Of a stretch of 44,121 nucleotides of DNA, positions 8,221-15,871 are shown piece by piece. The notes below the pieces were generated by a model. It did no database searches. It had not been told where the DNA came from and was given only the letters and a program-made list of their open reading frames with translations. Source of the stretch: Tannerellaceae bacterium. Lineage in GTDB: Bacteria; Bacteroidota; Bacteroidia; Bacteroidales; Tannerellaceae. Numbering within the stretch: the stretch's first letter is position 1; each line of letters begins with the position of its first letter. The stretch is taken from the NCBI GenBank assembly GCA_031266215.1, contig JAISBL010000071.1, positions 1 to 44,121 on the forward strand, given 5' to 3'. Position numbers and translations under genes: made by a program.

Positions 8221-9786
8221 ATGTTTTACACATCACATACTGTTTGTTTTTTCATGTTCATGCTCGTCCTGTTCTGTTCATGCGGACAGGACGACGCAGG
8301 AACTGATCCCCGTGTTCACTTCTCATCATCCGGAGGCGACCCCGTCGGCGCACCTGCCGGAATGATATATTACGATAATGTATACCACCTGTTTTACCTC
8401 CATGACGGTAATAGCATGAAAAACCCCGGGCGCTGGGGACATGCCGTAAGCAACGACCTCATCAGTTGGGAGCATAAGGACGTCGTCATTTTCCCCCACA
8501 TCCCAGGCTCGGTTGGGGCGGGGAGCATAGTGGCCGACGTGCGGAATACTTCCGGACTGGGAACAGACGGCAATCCTCCGCTTGTGGCCATCTTCACCTG
8601 CACTGATAATGAGAAGTTGCAGGAAGGAGATATTTACACCCAGACGCAATGCCTAGCGTATAGCCTAGATAAGGGTGATACGTGGACGGCGTATGAGGGT
8701 AATCCTGTTATTTCAAATCCCGGTATATCCGACTTCCGCGACCCTAAAGTCTTCTGGTATGAGCCGCAGGGCTACTGGGTCATGGTAGCAGTGACTAATG
8801 GAAGGGTCGGATTCTATACCTCTCCTGATCTGAAAAGCTGGACGCATAGCGGCGACTTCGGTTCCGGTGTAGACATGGCCGAGAATGCATGGGAACGCCC
8901 AGACCTCTTTGAGCTTTCGGGTGATGACGGAGGCGAAAGGCAGTGGATACTGACCGTAAGCGTCGGGATGGGCTTGTATAATGACTGGGTGACCGGTTTC
9001 TTTGCAGGCGTATTTGATGGGAAAACCTTCGTAACCGACCAGACCTCTCCTTACCGTATGGACTATGGCCGGGATAACTACGGCGGCATGACGATAAGCA
9101 ATACAGGCGACAGGCGCCTGTGGATAGGGTGGCTGAATAACCCTGCATATGCCGACGCCGCAGCGGCGTCGCGATGGCCGGGGGCGATGACCATCCCGCG
9201 CAGCCTGCGCCTGGAAAAGACGCCATACTACTCTTTTGTGGCCTCGCTTCCTGTCCGGGAGCGGAGCGTCCTGCACGGAGAACGGGCGGAGGCGGACGGA
9301 CTGGTAGTTAAACAGGATATTCACTCCGAAGGTATATCAGACCTCACCCCGCTACTCTCAGCCCCGCTTACTCCCTCGGAGGTAAGCATCCGTTTCAGGG
9401 CCAGTGGCGATCACTGGTTGCAAATGGGGAACGCCGAGAAATTCGGACTGAGGCTCAGCAACGGCAGAGGCGAATATATCCTTGCCGGCTACGACGCCTA
9501 TCACCAGCAATTCTATATAGACCGTACCAGCTCTGCGGCGCTCGATTTACCGCCCTCGTACGCAGGCGTTCACCTGCAACAATATCCAATGGAGGAGTCA
9601 AACAGTCTTGAGATGCAGATAATCATTGACGCTTACTCGCTCGAGATGTTTGCAATGGACGGGAAGGTAGTATTTACCGAGCGGCTGTACCCTTCCACGG
9701 CGTTTGACCGTCTGGAAGTGTTTGCCGAAAACGGTAAGGTGAATGTTGAGAATATATCTGTCACCCCATTCAAATCGCACGAGTAA
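8221..9786 (+). CDS. GH32-like lipoprotein lacking the usual nucleophile
   Basis: From the ATG at 8221 the product has 521 residues with a lipoprotein signal (LVLFCSCGQ). The N-terminal five-bladed propeller is GH32: YHLFYLHD, WGHAVSNDLISWEH, the transition-state motif FRDPKV and the acid/base motif WERPDLF are all present, and a C-terminal beta-sandwich follows (about residues 360-520). However, the WMNDPNG block reads GDPVGAPAGMIYYDNVYH; aligned without gaps, the nucleophile Asp is Ala (GCA at 8350-8352). An Asp four residues earlier could substitute only with an insertion in the loop. GH32 enzymes cleave fructans or sucrose; here the protein may be a binder or an altered enzyme. The ORF-track GTG at 8185 lies in the hairpin, so I use the ATG at 8221. 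Confidence 0.85.
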   Translation: MFYTSHTVCFFMFMLVLFCSCGQDDAGTDPRVHFSSSGGDPVGAPAGMIYYDNVYHLFYLHDGNSMKNPGRWGHAVSNDLISWEHKDVVIFPHIPGSVGAGSIVADVRNTSGLGTDGNPPLVAIFTCTDNEKLQEGDIYTQTQCLAYSLDKGDTWTAYEGNPVISNPGISDFRDPKVFWYEPQGYWVMVAVTNGRVGFYTSPDLKSWTHSGDFGSGVDMAENAWERPDLFELSGDDGGERQWILTVSVGMGLYNDWVTGFFAGVFDGKTFVTDQTSPYRMDYGRDNYGGMTISNTGDRRLWIGWLNNPAYADAAAASRWPGAMTIPRSLRLEKTPYYSFVASLPVRERSVLHGERAEADGLVVKQDIHSEGISDLTPLLSAPLTPSEVSIRFRASGDHWLQMGNAEKFGLRLSNGRGEYILAGYDAYHQQFYIDRTSSAALDLPPSYAGVHLQQYPMEESNSLEMQIIIDAYSLEMFAMDGKVVFTERLYPSTAFDRLEVFAENGKVNVENISVTPFKSHE

Positions 9787-9803
9787 AACTAACTGTTAAC
9801 ATC

Positions 9804-11174
9804 ATGGCTCAGCAAAACACACAGTCGCTTAAAGTCGGAATGACCTTTATGGCGATCATCTTCTTCGTTCTCGGATTCATCACCAACTTTAACATGGCGC
9901 TCAAGGATCAGGTGCAAACCACATTTGACCTCAGCGCCACAATGGCCCAGTTGGTCAACGGGGTTTTCTTTTTCGCCTACTTCTGCTTTTCGCTGGTCTG
10001 CGGCGGATTTATAAGGAAGATAGGATACAAGAACGGCGTAATATCAGGGCTTCTGCTGGTAGCCGCGGGCAGCTTCCTGTTTTACCCTGCCGTTGCGGGG
10101 ACGCCTTCCTACGCCCTATTCCTGACTGCGATCTTCATAATGGCGACAGGCGTCGTTTTCCTCCAGACAGCGGCCAATCCTTATGTGGTTGTCCTTGGGG
10201 CTCCCGAGACGGCCCCGGCCCGCCTGACCACAGTGCAGGCCATGAACAGCATCGCCACCACGATCGCCCCGTTCCTTGTAGGGCTTTTCATCCTCACGCC
10301 GGCTTCGCTGGCGATGGGGCCCGGAGCGGTTCAGATGCCTTTTGTTATAATAGGCTCGCTGGTATTGCTGATTGCGGCTGGCGTCTACCTGTCCAGACTC
10401 CCCGGCATTGAACAATCGGATACGGGCGGCAAGAAAGTATGGCAGTACCCGCAGGTTTTGCTTGGCGCCCTGGGCATCTTCTGTTATGTAGGGGCAGAGG
10501 TAGGATGCTCCACGCAGATAGTCCCATATCTCGAAACGGGCGGTTTCTCAAAGGGCGAGGCAGGGCGGATTGTAGCCATCTACTGGGCCGGAGGCATGAT
10601 CGGGCGTTTCCTGGGTTCGTTCATGCTAAGTTCCCTCAGCAATTCCCGGAAATACCTTTATTCGTCGGCCATACTGCTCTTCTCCTTTTTCGCGGGCTGG
10701 TTTATTTTCAGTTCGCAGATAGTGGAAGGCAGGTTCGTTTTTCATTCGCAACTCCTTCACGGCATGATATTTTTCGGCATGGCTATAGTCAATTTCCTTG
10801 CTATGATAGCCGGCAGAGGAAATCCTAATGTATCTTTGGGCGTTTTTGGCATAGCAGGAGCTTTACTGGCGGCAGCGGCTTTCGTCCTTCCGATTCCTCT
10901 GGGGATGTGGACTTTGCTGGGTGTAGGATTCTTCAATTCCATCATGTTCCCGACCATATTCTCGCTTGGGGTCCGCGATCTTGATCCGACCGAAATGCCT
11001 CTGGCATCGGGCATGATAAATACGCTGATCGTCGGAGGGGCTGTTGTTCCACTGGCTATGGGTTGGTTCACCGACCATATAAGCGTGCGTTCGGCCCTTA
11101 TCCTGCCCGTTATATGCTTTGCATACATAGCTTTTTTCGGGCTTAAGGGCAGTAAGATCAGGAGGAGGGTTTAG
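9804..11174 (+). CDS. FHS/FucP-like MFS sugar permease
   Basis: This 456-residue protein has about 12 hydrophobic helices and the traits of the fucose/glucose-galactose permease group: a short start, FVLGFITNFNMALKD in helix 1, and QTAANPYVVVLG in the middle of the N-half. It should import a monosaccharide by proton symport across the inner membrane. It lies 17 bases after the GH32-like gene, matching fructan loci in which a permease takes up released fructose. The actual substrate (fructose or another hexose) is inferred from context. No frame problems are visible. Confidence 0.88.
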   Translation: MAQQNTQSLKVGMTFMAIIFFVLGFITNFNMALKDQVQTTFDLSATMAQLVNGVFFFAYFCFSLVCGGFIRKIGYKNGVISGLLLVAAGSFLFYPAVAGTPSYALFLTAIFIMATGVVFLQTAANPYVVVLGAPETAPARLTTVQAMNSIATTIAPFLVGLFILTPASLAMGPGAVQMPFVIIGSLVLLIAAGVYLSRLPGIEQSDTGGKKVWQYPQVLLGALGIFCYVGAEVGCSTQIVPYLETGGFSKGEAGRIVAIYWAGGMIGRFLGSFMLSSLSNSRKYLYSSAILLFSFFAGWFIFSSQIVEGRFVFHSQLLHGMIFFGMAIVNFLAMIAGRGNPNVSLGVFGIAGALLAAAAFVLPIPLGMWTLLGVGFFNSIMFPTIFSLGVRDLDPTEMPLASGMINTLIVGGAVVPLAMGWFTDHISVRSALILPVICFAYIAFFGLKGSKIRRRV

Positions 11175-11211
11175 TAAGTAGAATATTATTCACCAATAAA
11201 AAATAAAGTTT

Positions 11212-11850
11212 ATGAAATCAACATCTGGCATCAGAGCCGCATTCGTTTTCGCATTCTCAGTCATGTTCATGTGTGTTTCCGCCCAAAAGAAAGATATGGG
11301 CGTATTTGATGGTTACGGCGACGTAGGCAACCCCAAACTGACAGGCAGCTTCAGCTACGACCAGTCTTCCGGGGCTTACACTATCTCCGGCGGAGGCATC
11401 AATATCTGGAATGGGAGCGATCAGTTTTTCTATGCGTGGAAGAAAGTGAACGGTAACTTCTCGCTCACGGCAAAGGTGGCTTTTGAGGGTAAGGGTGTAG
11501 ACCCGCACCGTAAAATCGGAGTTATGATACGCCAGTCTCTTACCGGGGAGGCGAAGTACGCTGATGTTGCCATTCATGGCGACGGACTGACTTCACTGCA
11601 ATACCGTTCCGAAAACGCAGGCCAGACCAAAGAGGTCGTAGGCCCAAAGGGCGGCAATTACGTCACCCTGGAAAAGGTCGGTAATAAGATCCGTATGAGA
11701 ACGGCTACGGATGCGGCCCCACAGGAAGTGACGGGAGAAATAGAGCTGGATTTCACAGGTACTTTCTATGTAGGTATTTTCATCGGCTCCCACAATACCG
11801 ACGTGCTCGAGACAGCGCATTTCACCAGCGTAGAATATAAAAAGTTATAA
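11212..11850 (+). CDS. Secreted concanavalin-like (DUF1349-type) domain protein
   Basis: The 212-residue product has a signal peptide (FVFAFSVMFMCVSAQ) and a single beta-sandwich domain. Its motifs GVMIRQSL, YADVAIHGDGLTSLQYRSE and FYVGIFIGSHN are typical of DUF1349-like, LamG-type carbohydrate-associated modules. The same domain forms the C-terminal third of the next protein, with matching GGG-NxW, MIR-SL, HADGLTSLQYRSE-like and FYIGMF stretches, so the two arose by duplication or domain sharing. It sits 37 bases after the permease gene and 22 bases before its relative. A glycan-binding role in the periplasm or at the surface is an inference from the fold class; no catalytic residues are evident. 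Confidence 0.7.
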   Translation: MKSTSGIRAAFVFAFSVMFMCVSAQKKDMGVFDGYGDVGNPKLTGSFSYDQSSGAYTISGGGINIWNGSDQFFYAWKKVNGNFSLTAKVAFEGKGVDPHRKIGVMIRQSLTGEAKYADVAIHGDGLTSLQYRSENAGQTKEVVGPKGGNYVTLEKVGNKIRMRTATDAAPQEVTGEIELDFTGTFYVGIFIGSHNTDVLETAHFTSVEYKKL

Positions 11851-11872
11851 CCACACTTAAATCTCTGTTTTT

Positions 11873-13390
11873 ATGACATACAAATCAATTGCATTATGCC
11901 TTGCGGCCTGCCTTTCTGTTCCCGCCGTTATTGCGCAGCAGAATTTTGGGCGCGGCCCGAGGGTTGTCAGTATACTCGAAGTATACGACGTAAGTACAGG
12001 CTCCCGCAGGGTAGTCAAAGAATTTAACGGCACTATCGAAGCCCCTAACTGGACTCCCGACGGCAAATGGCTCGTGTATAACAGTAACGGACAGCTTTAC
12101 CGTATATCTCCCGACCTGCCCGGCGCCAGTCAGGAAGCAATCAATACCGATTACGTAACGAGTTGCAATAACGACCATGTAATAAGCGCCGACGGTAAGT
12201 TCATCGCCCTCAGCAGCAGTCCGGCCGAAGACCGGCGTTCACGCGTCTATGTCGTGCCGATAGAGGGAGGCGTCCCCCGGCTGGTAACTCCCATAGGCCC
12301 CAGCTATCTTCATGGTATCAGTCCGGATAATAACTTCCTTGCCTATTGCGCCGACCGTAACGGCAACTACGATATCTACGTCACCCCTACCCTTGGCGGA
12401 CGTGAACGGAGACTGACTACGGCCGAAGACCTCGACGACGGTCCTGAATATTCGCCCGACGGCAAACACATCTGGTTTAATTCCGTACGTACCGGACTGA
12501 TGCAGGTGTGGAGGATGAAAGCCGACGGGTCTGAACAAACGCAGATGACCTTTGACGAGGATCGTAACTCATGGTTCCCGCATGTTTCTCCCGACGGCAA
12601 ACAGGTAGTCTACATCACCTACCGCAAGGGAGACCTGGAGCCAAACCAGCATCTGCCCAACAAGAACGTAGAACTTCGCCTCATGCCCGCTGCCGGCGGA
12701 TCGCCCAGGACTGTTGTCGAACTGTTCGGCGGACAGGGAACGATCAATGTAAATTCATGGGCGCCCGACAGCCGGCGTTTCGCTTTTGTAAGCTACCGGC
12801 TCGAAGCCCCTACCGCTCCCGTGCAGATACCCGCCCAGTTTACCGGCTCAGGTGACGTAGGAGCAGTGAAGTCGAAAGGTTCCTATAAGTATGACTCCTC
12901 CACAGGCCGCTATTCCATAACCGGCGGAGGCGAAAACCTCTGGGCGCAGGCCGATGAGTTTTATTATGTATGGAGAAAAGACAGCACCGACTTTACCCTA
13001 TCGACCACCCTTGCATTTAACGAAAAAGAGGGCAACGCCCACAAAAAGACGGGCCTCATGATACGTGAGTCGCTTGCTCCCGACGCTAAATACGTGGATA
13101 TAGCCATCCATGCCGACGGGCTTACATCCTTGCAATACCGCTCTGAAACAGGAGGAATAACCCGTGAGATCACCACGCTCACAAAAGGAGCCGACCACAT
13201 CGTACTGATCCGCAAGGGCACAAAGCTGACCATGCGCACGGCTGTCGGTGGAACGCCACGTCAGGACAATGCCTCGATCGAGATTGACCTCCCAAAGGAG
13301 TTTTACATCGGCATGTTTGTATGCGCCCATGAAGCAGGCGTCACCCGCACCGCTGATTTTTCGGAGGTGAGATATATCAGACAGCAATAA
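11873..13390 (+). CDS. PD40 beta-propeller with C-terminal DUF1349-type domain
   Basis: This 505-residue protein has a signal peptide (LAACLSVPAVIAQ), then about six TolB/PD40 blades (APNWTPDGKW, SADGKFIAL, SPDNNFLAYC, SPDGKHIWF, SPDGKQVVY, APDSRRFAF; about residues 30-310), and finally a beta-sandwich domain (about 325-505) homologous to the preceding small protein. No peptidase catalytic domain is present, so a binding or scaffold role is more likely than hydrolysis. Being secreted and in the locus, it could act in the periplasm on sugars or partner the small domain protein. The function is not known to me. Confidence 0.75.
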   Translation: MTYKSIALCLAACLSVPAVIAQQNFGRGPRVVSILEVYDVSTGSRRVVKEFNGTIEAPNWTPDGKWLVYNSNGQLYRISPDLPGASQEAINTDYVTSCNNDHVISADGKFIALSSSPAEDRRSRVYVVPIEGGVPRLVTPIGPSYLHGISPDNNFLAYCADRNGNYDIYVTPTLGGRERRLTTAEDLDDGPEYSPDGKHIWFNSVRTGLMQVWRMKADGSEQTQMTFDEDRNSWFPHVSPDGKQVVYITYRKGDLEPNQHLPNKNVELRLMPAAGGSPRTVVELFGGQGTINVNSWAPDSRRFAFVSYRLEAPTAPVQIPAQFTGSGDVGAVKSKGSYKYDSSTGRYSITGGGENLWAQADEFYYVWRKDSTDFTLSTTLAFNEKEGNAHKKTGLMIRESLAPDAKYVDIAIHADGLTSLQYRSETGGITREITTLTKGADHIVLIRKGTKLTMRTAVGGTPRQDNASIEIDLPKEFYIGMFVCAHEAGVTRTADFSEVRYIRQQ

Positions 13391-13426
13391 CCCTCTGTAT
13401 TATTTACTTCAAACCAACATAGTATC

Positions 13427-14020
13427 ATGATAAAGAAAACAGCTTTTCTCCTGTGCCTGCTCCTCATTGCTATTTCCCCGAAAGCCCAGACAGGGCAGAT
13501 CAGCGAAGGGAGTATCATTAACGGAACCAACGGCAAACCGGCCGGCGTGGTCTACCAGTACGATCCCGCTACGGCTACAGGATATATGGTAAGCCTTGTG
13601 GAGACGCAACTGCCCTGGGGGGATACCGGTACAAACATCGACCGCCTCGACGACCACATCAACAGCGCACTTGCCGGGCAGGAACTTTCGGGGTTAGTCA
13701 ACACCGCCGCTATCGTATCGCAACTGGGCGCAAAAACCCCGTATGCGGCCCGCTGGTGTTTTGAACTCAATGCCGGAGGGCTCACCGGATGGTACCTGCC
13801 TTCCTGCGGCGAATTAAACATACTCCTCTCCAAAAAGCAGATCGTGAATCAGGCCCTCGAAAAAGCCAAAGCCCCGCGCATAGCCAATGCCTGGCACTGG
13901 TCGAGTTCCGAAGGCGACGACACTCTTTCGTGGAACGTCAATATGTCGGGCGGCGATAACTATCCGGCCGATAAAAGCGCAACCCGGCAGGTTCGTGCAA
14001 TCCGGAAGTTTTACAAGTAA
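13427..14020 (+). CDS. Small secreted DUF1566-like protein
   Basis: The 197-residue product starts with a signal peptide (LLCLLLIAISPKAQ). Its C-terminal half shows the DUF1566/Lcl pattern: a Gly-rich TGWYLPSCGELNILL stretch, then WHWSSSEGDD and a closing TRQVRAIRKF. Such domains form C-type-lectin-like folds in secreted or surface proteins of Bacteroidetes. It follows the PD40 gene by 36 bases and is likely the last gene of the operon. Ligand and role are unknown, and no cysteine pair pattern or metal site is obvious. Confidence 0.65.
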   Translation: MIKKTAFLLCLLLIAISPKAQTGQISEGSIINGTNGKPAGVVYQYDPATATGYMVSLVETQLPWGDTGTNIDRLDDHINSALAGQELSGLVNTAAIVSQLGAKTPYAARWCFELNAGGLTGWYLPSCGELNILLSKKQIVNQALEKAKAPRIANAWHWSSSEGDDTLSWNVNMSGGDNYPADKSATRQVRAIRKFYK

Positions 14021-14036
14021 CGTATTCCTTATAAGA

Positions 14037-14058
14037 GAATACCATGCACAAGGTATTC
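14037..14058 (+). promoter_or_regulatory. Inverted repeat near the regulator promoter
   Basis: GAATACC and GGTATTC form a 7-bp inverted repeat separated by 8 bases; a further GTATTC lies just upstream at 14022. It covers the expected -33 area of the putative promoter at 14078-14085, so it is a candidate operator, perhaps autoregulatory. Confidence 0.35.
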
Positions 14059-14077
14059 CGCGCATACCGGCTTGTCG

Positions 14078-14085
14078 TATCTTTG
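14078..14085 (+). promoter_or_regulatory. Bacteroidetes -7 box upstream of the LuxR regulator
   Basis: TATCTTTG fits TAnnTTTG exactly and lies 23 bases before the ATG at 14109. No clear TTTG is seen 19-21 bases upstream. It supports the late start of the regulator gene and transcription separate from the locus. Confidence 0.5.
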
Positions 14086-14108
14086 CGCTTCACGTGAATC
14101 GCGCAATT

Positions 14109-14759
14109 ATGAGGACAGTTATTTTAGCGGATAATCAGGATATAACGAAGACCGGCATGCAGTATTTGTGCAGCCGTATCTCGGAGGCCGGCCCGGTGCA
14201 GCATGCGGCAGACAAGAAAGCGTTGATCCGGCTGCTTTCTTCTGCCGCGCATGCTGTGGTGATACTTGATTATACGCTTTTCGACCTTTCAGGCGTGGAA
14301 GAATTGTTGATTCTGCACGATCGTTTCCACGCAGACTGGATACTTTTCAGCGAAGACCTGAGCCTCGACTTTATCCGCCAGGTGACATTTCATGATGAAG
14401 CGTTTTCGATCGTATTGAAAGACTGCCTTCTGGAAGAGATAGAAGTAGCGCTCAGGCTCGCCATACTGAAGTCTGAGCGCTACATCTGCCGCCGGGTCAC
14501 CAATCTTCTGCAGAATAACAAAAAACACTCCGGCATAGACGAACGTCCCGCGCTTACATCCACCGAATGGGAAATACTGAAGCTGATCGCCCTGGGCAGG
14601 ACTACAAAAGAAATCGCCGAAGAACGTTTCTCCAGCGCCCACACGATTACCACACATCGCAAGAACATCTTCCGCAAACTGGACGTCAACAACGTGCATG
14701 AAGCCACCAAGTACGCCCTGCGCGCCGGGATAATAGACCTGGCGGAATACTACATCTGA
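14109..14759 (+). CDS. LuxR-family response regulator
   Basis: From the ATG at 14109 the protein has 216 residues, a normal length for this class. The N-terminal receiver-like domain starts VILADNQD (acidic pocket) and has a probable phospho-acceptor Asp in VVILDYTLFDLSG and a Lys in VLKD. The C-terminal LuxR helix-turn-helix (about 150-210) reads LTSTEWEILKLIALGRTTKEIAEE with RKNIFRKLDVNN after it. The ORF track starts 74 residues earlier, inside the previous gene; the -7 box and the family's usual N-terminus argue for 14109. No histidine kinase is encoded nearby, so it is an orphan. A degraded second copy of its 5' end lies at 15694. Confidence 0.88.
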   Translation: MRTVILADNQDITKTGMQYLCSRISEAGPVQHAADKKALIRLLSSAAHAVVILDYTLFDLSGVEELLILHDRFHADWILFSEDLSLDFIRQVTFHDEAFSIVLKDCLLEEIEVALRLAILKSERYICRRVTNLLQNNKKHSGIDERPALTSTEWEILKLIALGRTTKEIAEERFSSAHTITTHRKNIFRKLDVNNVHEATKYALRAGIIDLAEYYI

Positions 14760-15060
14760 CGTAAACGCTATCGGGATAAAGAAGAAAAGGCAATTCTCCA
14801 AAAGACTTCAATATAAAACTTCAATATCATTCTTAAATACGCGCTCGTATTATTGACAAAGGATCAGGCCTGTTCCTGCAGTAACAAACGGAAAAGATTC
14901 ATGGCCGCGTTAAATCAGGTATATCGGCATGATTTACATGAGTTTTAAATGCATTTGCCCTACGGCGGGGATTGGGACAAGTGTCTCAAACAGGTATTTG
15001 CTTTGATTCCCGGAAAAACGGGTATCTGTTGATAAAAATCTTCAGATGGCCGGCAAATTA
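14760..15060. other. Gene-free spacer before the tandem array
   Basis: I see no convincing coding frame here. The stretch holds a short direct repeat (ACTTCAATAT twice near 14806-14828) and the second copy of a dispersed element at 14937-14983. It leads directly into the 21-bp array. Confidence 0.5.
14937..14983. repeat. Dispersed short element, copy 2
   Basis: CATGAG-TTTTAAATGCATTTGCCCT and GGGATTGGGACAAGTG resemble the stretch at 267-307. On the minus strand the ATG here is followed at once by TAA, so any leader function does not serve an ORF in this copy. Confidence 0.45.
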
Positions 15061-15416
15061 GTACCTTCTTTTAGCCGAAAAGTAGGTACGTTTAACCGAT
15101 TCGTACCTGCTTTTAAGCCAAACGTAGGTACGTTTAACCGATTCGTACCTACTTTAAGCCAACCGTAGGTACGTTTAATTGATTCGTACCTACTTTTAAG
15201 GTTAACGTATGTACTTTTAATCGATTCGTACCTACTTTTAAGGTTAACTTAAGTACGTTTTGCCTAAAAGTACATACGTTTCGACGAAAAGGAAATGCGT
15301 TTCGGCGGAAAGGAAATGCGTTTCGGCGAGAAGGAAGTATGTTTGGACGATAAGGAACTACTTTCAGACGAAAAGCAGGTGCTTTTCGTCTGAAAGTAGC
15401 TATTTCCCGGCGGAAT
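15061..15416. repeat. 21-bp minisatellite, 17 contiguous units
   Basis: Units begin at 15061, 15082, 15103, 15124, 15145 (20 bases, one T lost), 15165 and then every 21 bases to 15396. The first nine alternate between GTACCTACTTTTAAG-type and GTAGGTACGTTTAA-type units, giving a 42-bp higher-order period; the later ones resemble GGAAATGCGTTTCGGCGG. A last related unit may lie at 15452-15472. Units touch each other without spacers, so this is not CRISPR. Because 21 is a multiple of three, the minus strand stays open as heptapeptides (the ORF at 15149-15436 contains FRRNAFP twice). Confidence 0.9.
15358..15399. repeat. Perfect 20-bp inverted repeat
   Basis: The arm CTACTTTCAGACGAAAAGCA (15358-15377) is followed by GG and then by its exact reverse complement (15380-15399). 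It lies inside the distal part of the 21-bp array and spans parts of three units. RNA or extruded single-stranded DNA would form a long stem with a tight loop. It has no T-run on either side, so a simple terminator is not obvious. Confidence 0.9.
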
Positions 15417-15472
15417 AGTAACAATAATGCTGGCACATATAGCCTAAAAAAGCAGATACGTTTCGGAATGCC

Positions 15473-15693
15473 TGACGGACATTTGAAAATGTTTTTTCCT
15501 ATTGATATACAAGTCCTAACGGACTATTCTTAGCCAAAACTCAGGTTTATAAAAAGCATTCCGGGTTACAACAAAACGTCACCGCCTGTTTCACCCTCCG
15601 GTAAAATACACCTGCACAAAGCCTTTCTTAATGCAATTTATCTGTATTCCTGCGCTTTTTATATGATCCGTTACGGAATATCAGACCTTAATT
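15473..15693. other. AT-rich spacer after the array
   Basis: No coding frame, hairpin or repeat that I can support is present here. It separates the array from the response-regulator fragment. Confidence 0.4.
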
Positions 15694-15765
15694 ATGAGGA
15701 CAATTATGTTTTTAGCGGACAGTAATGGTTTTTTCCAATATAAGCTTTTTTGTTTGTCCAAATAA
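15694..15765 (+). pseudogene. 5' fragment of a response-regulator gene
   Basis: The sequence AATTATGAGGACAATTATG...TTAGCGGACAG closely resembles the start of the intact regulator at 14104-14137 (AATTATGAGGACAGTTATT...TTAGCGGATAA). It encodes MRTIMFLADSN, compared with MRTVILADNQD, and the frame then runs into unrelated sequence and a stop after 23 codons. I read it as a remnant of a second copy or of a rearrangement; the similarity stops after roughly ten codons. Confidence 0.5.
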
Positions 15766-15839
15766 AGATAGCAACTCCACTAAGTGCGTGGCAGGCAGAT
15801 TTATTGCGTCGTATGTTTCCTGCCTTGGGATTTAATTCT

Positions 15840-15847
15840 TTCCTTTG
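15840..15847 (+). promoter_or_regulatory. Possible -7 box for the trpB2-like gene
   Basis: TTCCTTTG differs from TAnnTTTG at one base and lies 24 bases before the ATG; TTTC 21 bases upstream could serve as -33. This is a weak assignment. Confidence 0.3.
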
Positions 15848-15871
15848 CCATGCTAATAAAATAAAGAAGTA

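Noticed and set aside
8713-9324. 203-residue minus-strand ORF
   Set aside because: Shadow of the GH32-like gene; no motif.
13887-14108. N-terminal extension of the LuxR-type regulator
   Set aside because: Overlaps the DUF1566-like gene and precedes a -7 box; the receiver domain starts at 14109.
15061-15416. CRISPR array
   Set aside because: Units are contiguous, diverged and alternating; no unique spacers and no cas genes.
15149-15436. 95-residue ORF on the minus strand
   Set aside because: It is composed of 21-bp repeat units with no start context or domain, so I treat it as a property of the array, not a gene.
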